Of a DNA stretch of 6,022 nucleotides, positions 1 to 6,022 are shown piece after piece. The notes beneath the pieces were generated by a model. The model did not search any database, had not been told where the DNA came from, and was given only the letters and a program-made list of their open reading frames with translations. Location of the stretch: positions 1 to 6,022 of the forward strand of contig JAGWQR010000268.1 of assembly GCA_028869975.1 (NCBI GenBank), written 5' to 3'. This DNA is from Alphaproteobacteria bacterium. GTDB lineage: Bacteria > Pseudomonadota > Alphaproteobacteria > Sphingomonadales > Sphingomonadaceae. The position numbers and the translations under genes are program-made. Positions within the stretch are counted from its first letter, which is position 1, and each line of letters opens with the position of its first letter.

Positions 1-997
1 CCTCGATCGTGGTGCGGATGACATTGTTATACGGGTCTTGCTCCTGGAGCGAGACACCCGAGGTCTGGCAATGGGTGCGCAGCATTTTCGAGCGCTCTTG
101 CCGCGCGCCAAGCCCGTCCATCACCCGCCACCAGAGCGTGCGCGCCGCGCGCAGCTTGGCCACTTCCATGAAGAAGTTCATGCCGATGCCGAAGAAGAAG
201 CTCAGCCGCCCCGCGAACGCATCAATATCCAGCCCAGTGCTCCGAGCGCGCTGCACATATTCCTTGCCGTCGGCGATGGTGAAGGCAAGTTCCTGCACCG
301 CCGTCGCCCCGGCCTCATGCATATGATAGCCGCTGATCGAGATCGAATTGAATTTGGGCATATGCGCCGAGGTGTAGGCGATAATGTCGCTGACGATCCG
401 CATTGAGGGGTCTGGCGGGTAGATATAGGTGTTGCGCACCATGAATTCTTTGAGGATGTCGTTCTGGATGGTGCCGTCGAGCTGCGCCTGGCGCACCCCC
501 TGCTCTTCCCCCGCCACGATGAAGAAAGCGAGAATCGGGATCACCGCGCCGTTCATCGTCATGCTCACCGACATTTGATCGAGCGGAATCCCGTCGAACA
601 GGATTTTCATATCCTCAACCGTGTCGATCGCCACGCCTGCCTTGCCGACATCGCCGACCACGCGCGGATGATCGCTGTCATAGCCGCGATGCGTGGCGAG
701 ATCGAACGCGACCGAAAGCCCCTTCTGCCCCGCCGCCAGATTGCGTCGGTAAAAGGCGTTGCTCTCTTCTGCCGTGGAGAAGCCCGCATATTGGCGGATT
801 GTCCAGGGGCGGCCCGCATACATGCTGGCGCGCACCCCGCGCGTGAAGGGCGCAAAGCCGGGCAGGCCGGGGTCGGCGTTCGAATCTCCCTCCGTATAAA
901 GCGGCTTGATTGCGAAGCCCTCGGGCGTGTGCCAGTTCAGGTCTTTACCATTGACCTCCTTGGCCGCGCGCGCTTCCCAGTCTTTCATGTCAGCCAT
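1..997 (-). CDS. scpA: Methylmalonyl-CoA mutase, N-terminal 332 residues (cut by window edge)
   Basis: This enzyme interconverts (R)-methylmalonyl-CoA and succinyl-CoA with adenosylcobalamin, the last step of propionyl-CoA assimilation, in the cytoplasm. Translating the minus strand from the ATG at 997-995 gives 332 codons without a stop to the window edge. The protein starts MADMKDWEARAAKEV and matches the substrate-binding TIM barrel of the mutase large chain. With a constant offset of 19, the catalytic residues of the Propionibacterium enzyme are all present: Tyr89, Gln197, Arg207, Tyr243-His244, Arg283 and Gln330 are Tyr70, Gln178, Arg188, Tyr224-His225, Arg264 and Gln311. Family members run about 700-730 residues, so the end of the barrel and the C-terminal cobalamin domain (DxHxxG) lie outside the window. 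The start overlaps the end of mce by 8 bp, which suggests translational coupling. An in-frame ATG three codons later (988-986) is a possible alternative start. Confidence 0.96.
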   Translation of the reverse strand, partial: MADMKDWEARAAKEVNGKDLNWHTPEGFAIKPLYTEGDSNADPGLPGFAPFTRGVRASMYAGRPWTIRQYAGFSTAEESNAFYRRNLAAGQKGLSVAFDLATHRGYDSDHPRVVGDVGKAGVAIDTVEDMKILFDGIPLDQMSVSMTMNGAVIPILAFFIVAGEEQGVRQAQLDGTIQNDILKEFMVRNTYIYPPDPSMRIVSDIIAYTSAHMPKFNSISISGYHMHEAGATAVQELAFTIADGKEYVQRARSTGLDIDAFAGRLSFFFGIGMNFFMEVAKLRAARTLWWRVMDGLGARQERSKMLRTHCQTSGVSLQEQDPYNNVIRTTIE

Positions 998-1439
998 GGT
1001 GCATGTTCCCTGGCTTGGGCTTCTCCATAATCTCGGTCAGCATCCCGCCCATATCCTTGGGGTGAACAAAAATGATAGGTGTGCCATGCGCGCCGATGCG
1101 CGGCTCTCCGAGCACATGCTTGCCCTGGCCCTCAAACCACGCTTTGGCCGCATATATGTCGGGCACCTCGAAACAGATATGGTGCTGGCCACCGAGCGGG
1201 TTCTTCTCCAGCCACTTGCCAACAGCGGAATCGGGTGCAGTAGGCTGGAGCAGCTCAATCTGCGTGCCAGCCGCGCCGTTTTCTCCCGGCGTATTGACGA
1301 AGCACACGCGCACCTGCTGGCTTTCGAGCACAAATGGCATAGTGATGTCGCTTGCCCCCATCACGTCGCGGTAAAACGCGATGCTGGCATCAAGATCAGG
1401 CGTCGCGACGCCGATATGGTTGAGACGACCTAGTTTCAT
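990..1439 (-). CDS. mce: Methylmalonyl-CoA epimerase (VOC-fold metalloenzyme)
   Basis: A 149-residue protein of the vicinal-oxygen-chelate fold that converts (S)- to (R)-methylmalonyl-CoA, linking propionyl-CoA carboxylase to the mutase. The opening MKLGRLNHIGVATPDLDASI, the IELLQP strand, the GGQHHICFEVPDI strand and the ending GEPRIGAHGTPIIFVHPKDMGG are typical of the family. Likely metal ligands, assigned from memory of the family, are His8, Glu62, His87 (or His86) and Glu136. The length is normal. The start is supported by a strong AGGAGG at 1450-1445, five bases upstream of the ATG. The last residues, MHHG, are encoded by DNA shared with the mutase start. It sits 9 bp downstream of pccB and overlaps the mutase by 8 bp, so all three are probably one transcript. 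The glyoxalase superfamily is the only broader alternative, and the neighbours make epimerase nearly certain. Confidence 0.96.
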   Translation of the reverse strand: MKLGRLNHIGVATPDLDASIAFYRDVMGASDITMPFVLESQQVRVCFVNTPGENGAAGTQIELLQPTAPDSAVGKWLEKNPLGGQHHICFEVPDIYAAKAWFEGQGKHVLGEPRIGAHGTPIIFVHPKDMGGMLTEIMEKPKPGNMHHG

Positions 1440-1444
1440 ATACG

Positions 1445-1448
1445 CCTC

Positions 1449-1450
<2 letters not shown>
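1445..1450 (-). promoter_or_regulatory. Strong Shine-Dalgarno of mce, sharing bases with the pccB stop codon
   Basis: On the minus strand the pccB stop TAG (1451-1449) runs into TAGGAGG, so the AGGAGG ribosome binding site of mce uses two bases of the stop codon. Five bases separate it from the mce ATG at 1439-1437. A ribosome finishing pccB therefore sits on the mce initiation site, which fits coupled translation of the two genes. Confidence 0.85.
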
Positions 1451-2975
<1,525 letters not shown>

Positions 2976-2983
2976 CGCTCTAT

Positions 2984-2988
2984 TCCCC
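2984..2988 (-). promoter_or_regulatory. Shine-Dalgarno of pccB
   Basis: On the minus strand GGGGA lies eight bases upstream of the pccB ATG at 2975-2973. It is a moderate ribosome binding site and fixes the start at MSSTIAEL. Confidence 0.55.
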
Positions 2989-2999
2989 GCTGCAATTTG

Positions 3000-3005
3000 A
3001 TATTA
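3000..3005 (-). promoter_or_regulatory. Candidate -10 element of the pccB-mce-mutase operon
   Basis: The minus strand reads TAATAT here, five of six matches to the sigma-70 -10 consensus. It would place the transcription start near 2993 and give a leader of about 18 bases that still includes the Shine-Dalgarno. At 17-bp spacing the -35 position (3028-3023) reads AAAATT, a poor match, so the promoter may depend on an activator. The inverted repeat at 3027-3041 would be centred near -41. This is inferred from pattern only. Confidence 0.35.
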
Positions 3006-3026
3006 GGTGCAGTCCCTTCCACAATT

Positions 3027-3041
3027 TTGCGACGCACGCAA
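3027..3041. promoter_or_regulatory. Inverted repeat, possible operator (TTGCG-N5-CGCAA)
   Basis: A perfect 5-bp palindrome with a 5-bp spacer lies in the control region shared by pccB and acs. Its centre (3034) is about 41 bases upstream of the predicted pccB transcription start, a usual position for a class II activator. Short-chain fatty acyl-CoA regulators (ScfR family, e.g. PccR of Rhodobacter sphaeroides) control pcc genes in other alphaproteobacteria and, as I recall, bind TTTGCAAA-like half-sites. The resemblance here is only partial, so the regulator is unknown. Confidence 0.4.
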
Positions 3042-3049
3042 CTCACTTA

Positions 3050-3061
3050 TCGCAGATGCGA
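3050..3061. promoter_or_regulatory. Second inverted repeat, possible operator (TCGCA-GA-TGCGA)
   Basis: A perfect 5-bp palindrome with a 2-bp spacer. Its centre (3055.5) is 21.5 bp from the centre of the repeat at 3027-3041, about two turns of B-DNA, so both would face the same side of the helix. It lies just upstream of the candidate acs -35 element. The half-site word (T)GCG(A) recurs in both repeats. Chance occurrence of such short repeats cannot be ruled out. Confidence 0.4.
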
Positions 3062-3066
3062 ATAGC

Positions 3067-3095
3067 TTGCGCTTTGACGGATAAGACGGATATGG
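3067..3095 (+). promoter_or_regulatory. Candidate acs promoter
   Basis: TTGCGC at 3067-3072 is a fair -35 match. It is followed, at 16-17 bp spacing, by the weak -10 candidate GATATG/ATATGG (3089-3095). Transcription would begin near 3101, leaving a leader of about 25 bases with the Shine-Dalgarno and excluding the in-frame GTG at 3096 as a start. The -10 is poor, so activator dependence or another sigma factor is possible. Confidence 0.25.
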
Positions 3096-3107
3096 GTGCA
3101 GCAGATT

Positions 3108-3118
3108 AAGGAGAAGAG
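3108..3118 (+). promoter_or_regulatory. Purine-rich ribosome binding site of acs; decides the start
   Basis: The stretch AAGGAGAAGAG ends seven bases before the ATG at 3126; its AAGGAG core is 12 bases away. The frame is also open from a GTG at 3096, which would add ten residues. The purine tract, the ATG and the family-typical opening MSEQNLYPVPEEW favour 3126. Confidence 0.7.
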
Positions 3119-3125
3119 TCGGGCA

Positions 3126-5066
3126 ATGTCTGAGCAGAATCTCTACCCGGTGCCGGAAGAATGGGCGCACAAGGCCCGCATCAATGCTGATAAATATGAT
3201 GCGCTCTATGGGCGCGCGCTTGCCGATCCGGGCAGTTTCTGGCTCGAACAGGCGCGGCGGCTTGACTGGATGAAGCGGCCCGAGATTGCCGGCGACTGGT
3301 CATTCGATGCGCCGGATTTCCGGATTAGCTGGTTTCAGGACGGTAAACTCAACGCCAGCGCGAATTGCCTTGATCGCCATGCAAGGACGCGGCCCGATGC
3401 CGTTGCCTTGATCTGGGAACCTGACGCGATCGATGAGCTGCCGCGCCAGTTCACTTATGCACAACTGCTTGCAGAAGTGTGCCGCTTTGCCAATGTGCTC
3501 AAAAGCCAGGGCGTGGCGAAGGGGGATCGCGTGACGATCTACATGCCGATGATTCCCGAGGCGGCGTTCGCACTGCTCGCCTGTGCCCGCATCGGTGCAG
3601 TGCATTCGGTGGTGTTTGGCGGCTTCTCTCCCGAGGCACTGGCCGGGCGGATCAGCGACTGCGATTCGCATTTTATCTTGACGGCAGATGAAGGGCGGCG
3701 GGCAGGCAAACATATTCCCCTCAAGGCGAATATCGATGTTGCGTTGCAGCATTGTTTCGGCATTAAATCAGTAATTGTCGTCAAGACAACTGGGGCGAAT
3801 GTGGCGATGCGAGATGGCCGTGATCTCTGGTATCATGAGGTCGTGAAAGACGTGCCTGACACCTGCCCGCCCGAGCCGATGGGTGCGGAAGACCCGCTGT
3901 TCATCCTTTATACTTCCGGCTCCACCGGCAAGCCAAAGGGCGTGATGCACACCACCGGCGGCTATCTGCTCTGGGCGGCGCTTACGCACGAACTCTGCTT
4001 CGATTATAGACAGGGGGATGTGTACTGGTGCGCTGCCGACATCGGCTGGGTGACCGGTCATAGCTATATCCTTTACGGCCCGCTCGCAAATGGCGCGACC
4101 ACTTTGATGTATGAGGGGGTACCCAACTGGCCATCGCCGAGCCGCATCTGGGAAGTGTGTGATCGCCACAATGTCCGCACGCTGTTTACCGCGCCGACCG
4201 TGCTGCGTTCGCTCATGCGTGAAGGTGATGAACATGTGACACGCACATCGCGGCGTTCACTCAAGCTGCTCGGCACAGTGGGCGAACCGATCAACCCCGA
4301 AGCCTGGCGCTGGTATCATAATGTTGTCGGCGAACGGCGATGTCCGATCATTGACACATGGTGGCAGACTGAAACCGGGGCGGCGATGATCGCGCCTTTG
4401 CCCGGCGCAACCGCTCTCAAACCGGGCTCGGCAACCCGCCCCCTGCCCGGCGTTGATCCGCAGATTGTTGATACTGATGGCACGATTCTCCACGGCCCGA
4501 CCGAAGGGAATCTTGTTATTGCGCGCAGCTGGCCCGGTCAGATGCGCGGAGTCTGGGGAGACAGAGAGCGCTTCTTCCAGGCCTATTTCACGACCTATCC
4601 CGGCAAATATTTCACAGGTGATGGATGCCGCCGCGATGAGGACGGCTATTACTGGATCACAGGCCGCGTTGATGATGTCATCAACGTCTCCGGGCACCGG
4701 ATGGGCACGGCGGAAGTTGAATCGGCGCTGGTACTGCACCATGATGTGGCCGAAGCCGCCGTCGTCGGCTTCCCGCACGACATCAAAGGACAGGGGATAT
4801 ACGCTTATGTGACCTTGAACGCGGGCGTCGAGCCTAACGAGACATTACGCAAAGCCCTTGTCGCCCATGTCCGTACCGAAATCGGCCCGATTGCGACGCC
4901 AGATGTTATCCAGTTCGCTCCGGGTCTGCCCAAAACGCGCTCGGGCAAGATTATGCGACGCATCCTGCGCAAAATTGCTGAAGGAGATGTGTCGTCGCTC
5001 GGGGACACCTCAACACTTGCCGATCCCGCTGTGGTTGATGAGCTGGTGCAAGGTCGGCAGCGCTAA
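3126..5066 (+). CDS. acs: Acetyl-CoA synthetase (AMP-forming)
   Basis: This 646-residue adenylate-forming enzyme makes acetyl-CoA from acetate, ATP and CoA through acetyl-AMP, in the cytoplasm. The N domain holds the phosphate-binding loop YTSGSTGKPKG (262-272), the WVTGHSYILYGPL strand (308-320), GTVGEPINPEAW (383-394) and DTWWQTETG (410-418). YFTGDG (495-500) precedes the hinge GRVDD (513-517). The C domain carries PKTRSGKIMRR (602-612). Its Lys608 matches the catalytic lysine (Lys609 in Salmonella) that is inactivated by acetylation in well-studied Acs proteins. The acetate-pocket residues Val310, Thr311, Val386 and Trp414 of Salmonella Acs correspond to Val309, Thr310, Val385 and Trp413. 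The tryptophan fits acetate rather than the larger substrates of propionyl-CoA synthetase. Length is normal (E. coli 652). It is divergent from the propionyl-CoA operon, and its TAA overlaps the stop of the opposing thioesterase gene. Confidence 0.97.
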   Translation: MSEQNLYPVPEEWAHKARINADKYDALYGRALADPGSFWLEQARRLDWMKRPEIAGDWSFDAPDFRISWFQDGKLNASANCLDRHARTRPDAVALIWEPDAIDELPRQFTYAQLLAEVCRFANVLKSQGVAKGDRVTIYMPMIPEAAFALLACARIGAVHSVVFGGFSPEALAGRISDCDSHFILTADEGRRAGKHIPLKANIDVALQHCFGIKSVIVVKTTGANVAMRDGRDLWYHEVVKDVPDTCPPEPMGAEDPLFILYTSGSTGKPKGVMHTTGGYLLWAALTHELCFDYRQGDVYWCAADIGWVTGHSYILYGPLANGATTLMYEGVPNWPSPSRIWEVCDRHNVRTLFTAPTVLRSLMREGDEHVTRTSRRSLKLLGTVGEPINPEAWRWYHNVVGERRCPIIDTWWQTETGAAMIAPLPGATALKPGSATRPLPGVDPQIVDTDGTILHGPTEGNLVIARSWPGQMRGVWGDRERFFQAYFTTYPGKYFTGDGCRRDEDGYYWITGRVDDVINVSGHRMGTAEVESALVLHHDVAEAAVVGFPHDIKGQGIYAYVTLNAGVEPNETLRKALVAHVRTEIGPIATPDVIQFAPGLPKTRSGKIMRRILRKIAEGDVSSLGDTSTLADPAVVDELVQGRQR

Positions 5067-5082
5067 CCGGGTCGTTTGCCGA
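5054..5082. terminator. Weak stem-loop across the convergent gene ends
   Basis: TCGGCA (5054-5059) and TGCCGA (5077-5082) can pair as a perfect 6-bp stem. The 17-base loop holds both overlapping stop codons. There is no T-run on either strand, so it is not a canonical intrinsic terminator. It could still slow polymerase or protect 3' ends in both directions. Confidence 0.2.
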
Positions 5083-5851
5083 TAAACAGGGTGTTGAACC
5101 CGCGCGCGAAAATGCCGTGCTCATCGGCAAGGACAGTCATGGCTCCGGCGATGCCATTGCCCGACGACACCGAATGCGAATCGATCAGCGTCCATTCGCC
5201 AAGAGGCATCCTGAAGAAATGGACACTGATATCCATGTTTGCAAAGGTCCATTCTGCCATTGGCACACAGGCACCCATCGCGCCGCCAAAATCGGCGATC
5301 AGCATGGCTCTGGTGAAAGGCGTGGCCGGAATCGCTTCTACTATGTTTCCCCCCATGTGCAGCCAAACGATATTCTGGCCCGGCAATCGCGACATGTCTG
5401 GCAGAGCTATGCCACGTATGGAACTTCCCTCGCGATTGAATGGCAACGTGACCATTTTGGCCTTATCTGGCTGCGGATATGGCATACCGGGTTCGGTAAC
5501 AGGTGTTTCGGCGATACGCGCCAGAAGGAATGATCCGCGCGCTGCAATTCTATCACCGCTGTAAAGCGTCACTTCATGGAGCTGCATCTGCCGTCCTGGT
5601 CTGATTTCTTTGACTTCTGCGGTCAGCGGCATATCAGGCGGTTTGCCATGGAAATCGAGCACGTAACGCGCTACACTGAAGCCGGTCAGGTCTACTGACT
5701 GCTCGAAAATCGTGGCGATCAGCCCGCTGATTGCGGGGCCGGACAAAGTATTAGGCGCCCAGGGACCCTTGGCGAGCGGCTGGGGCAAATACGCGTTACC
5801 CGATCTGACAAAATAGACTGAGTTCGTATCGGTTGGTGGGGGTTCATTCAT
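5063..5851 (-). CDS. Acyl-CoA thioesterase-like double-hotdog protein
   Basis: A 262-residue cytoplasmic protein without signal peptide or membrane segment. It resembles the TesB-like thioesterase family with two fused hotdog folds (4HBT_3 type), which hydrolyse acyl-CoA esters. The N hotdog spans about residues 11-113, with the typical opening (Y/F)FVRSGNAYLPQPLAKGPWAPNTLSG. The C hotdog spans about 155-258, with ADFGGAMG, then WTFANMDISVHFFRMPLGEW and a final strand ending in FNTLFIG. By eye against E. coli TesB (Asp204, Thr228, Gln278), Asp187 is kept. The Thr and Gln positions appear to be Asn205 and Asn253, so activity or mechanism may differ. The start ATG (5851-5849) follows AGAGAGG by only three bases, a close but usable site. 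The gene converges on acs with a 4-base overlap. Substrate is unknown; medium- or branched-chain acyl-CoA is a guess. Confidence 0.87.
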   Translation of the reverse strand: MNEPPPTDTNSVYFVRSGNAYLPQPLAKGPWAPNTLSGPAISGLIATIFEQSVDLTGFSVARYVLDFHGKPPDMPLTAEVKEIRPGRQMQLHEVTLYSGDRIAARGSFLLARIAETPVTEPGMPYPQPDKAKMVTLPFNREGSSIRGIALPDMSRLPGQNIVWLHMGGNIVEAIPATPFTRAMLIADFGGAMGACVPMAEWTFANMDISVHFFRMPLGEWTLIDSHSVSSGNGIAGAMTVLADEHGIFARGFNTLFIGKRPG

Positions 5852-5872
5852 GAACCTCTCTCTGGCGGAAGG

Positions 5873-5901
5873 GTATCACACTGTCCAGTGCTCCTTGCCA
5901 G
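5873..5901 (-). promoter_or_regulatory. Weak promoter candidate of the thioesterase gene, with a palindrome in its spacer
   Basis: Read on the minus strand, CTGGCA (5901-5896) is a 4/6 match to the -35 consensus. Seventeen bases later comes TGATAC (5878-5873), a poor -10. The perfect inverted repeat CACTG-TC-CAGTG (5879-5890) fills most of the spacer, where a repressor could block polymerase. Transcription would start about 15 bases before the ATG. Each element is weak on its own. Confidence 0.2.
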
Positions 5902-5945
5902 ACTTTGCCCTTCTCGCACACGCAAAGCCGCGCTAAGGGTGATAT

Positions 5946-6022
5946 ATGTTCGCGCCGCTCACGACCACCGATCGGTATCTTGTCAGACTGATATGGCCCA
6001 ATCTGGCGATGACAATGTCTGC
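5946..6022 (+). CDS. Start of a gene, probably an LptF-type LPS-export permease (cut by window edge)
   Basis: Twenty-five full codons are open from the ATG at 5946 to the window end. AAGGGT at 5935-5940 lies five bases upstream, a good ribosome binding site. The peptide MFAPLTTTDRYLVRLIWPNL continues AMTMS. The pattern of a short polar start, a (T/I)DRYL(A/V)RL motif and then a hydrophobic stretch resembles the N-terminus of LptF/LptG permeases. Those anchor the first membrane helix of the lipopolysaccharide transporter in the inner membrane, and the motif recalls sphingomonad LptF in particular. So few residues do not prove the family; any inner-membrane protein with a similar start is possible. 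It is divergent from the thioesterase gene, with 94 bp between the starts. Confidence 0.55.
   Translation, partial: MFAPLTTTDRYLVRLIWPNLAMTMS

Noticed and set aside
44..55. Val315 of the mutase in QTSGVSL, where the Propionibacterium and E. coli enzymes have Trp
   Set aside because: I recall Val at this position as common in alphaproteobacterial mutases, and every catalytic residue in the visible part is intact, so it is lineage variation rather than damage.
575..1030. Plus-strand open frame of 151 codons
   Set aside because: It is antisense to the mutase N-terminus and the end of mce, both clear by conserved residues. No ribosome binding site or recognisable domain supports it.
3096..3125. 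GTG at 3096 as the acs start, adding ten residues
   Set aside because: The added residues do not look like the Acs N-terminus, and the purine-rich ribosome binding site lies downstream of this codon and serves the ATG at 3126.
3126..5066. acs gene as a propionyl-CoA synthetase (prpE)
   Set aside because: Its neighbours suggest propionate, but TWWQTETG keeps the pocket tryptophan of Acs, and its length and both ends match Acs closely.

Overview
The window looks like an ordinary chromosomal segment of an alphaproteobacterium, most probably Sphingomonadales. This rests on moderately high GC, on the protein sequences as I remember these families, and on the gene order pccB-mce-mutase. No mobile element, RNA gene, CRISPR array or phage gene is visible. 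Nothing looks like an undescribed system; the best signal is a compact, palindrome-containing divergent promoter region.

Layout: (1) 1-2975, minus strand, is a tightly packed propionyl-CoA to succinyl-CoA operon. It is transcribed right to left: carboxyltransferase beta subunit of propionyl-CoA carboxylase (pccB, 2975-1449), methylmalonyl-CoA epimerase (mce, 1439-990), then adenosylcobalamin-dependent methylmalonyl-CoA mutase (997-1, cut by the window edge after 332 residues). The pccB stop is built into the Shine-Dalgarno of mce, and mce and mutase overlap by 8 bp. (2) 2976-3125 is a 150-bp divergent control region with two short perfect inverted repeats about two helical turns apart. (3) 3126-5066, plus strand, is a complete acetyl-CoA synthetase (acs, 646 aa). 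(4) 5851-5063, minus strand, is a double-hotdog acyl-CoA thioesterase-like protein whose stop codon overlaps the acs stop. (5) 5946-6022, plus strand, is the first 25 codons of another gene, probably an LptF-type LPS-export permease.

How the genes work together: PccB (with a biotin-carrying PccA not in the window) carboxylates propionyl-CoA to (S)-methylmalonyl-CoA. The epimerase makes the (R) isomer, and the mutase rearranges it to succinyl-CoA, which enters the TCA cycle. Acs, read from the other side of the shared control region, activates acetate to acetyl-CoA. The divergent arrangement therefore links two short-chain acid assimilation routes. The thioesterase could balance the CoA pool, but its substrate is unknown. 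No gene-free stretch exceeds 300 bases.
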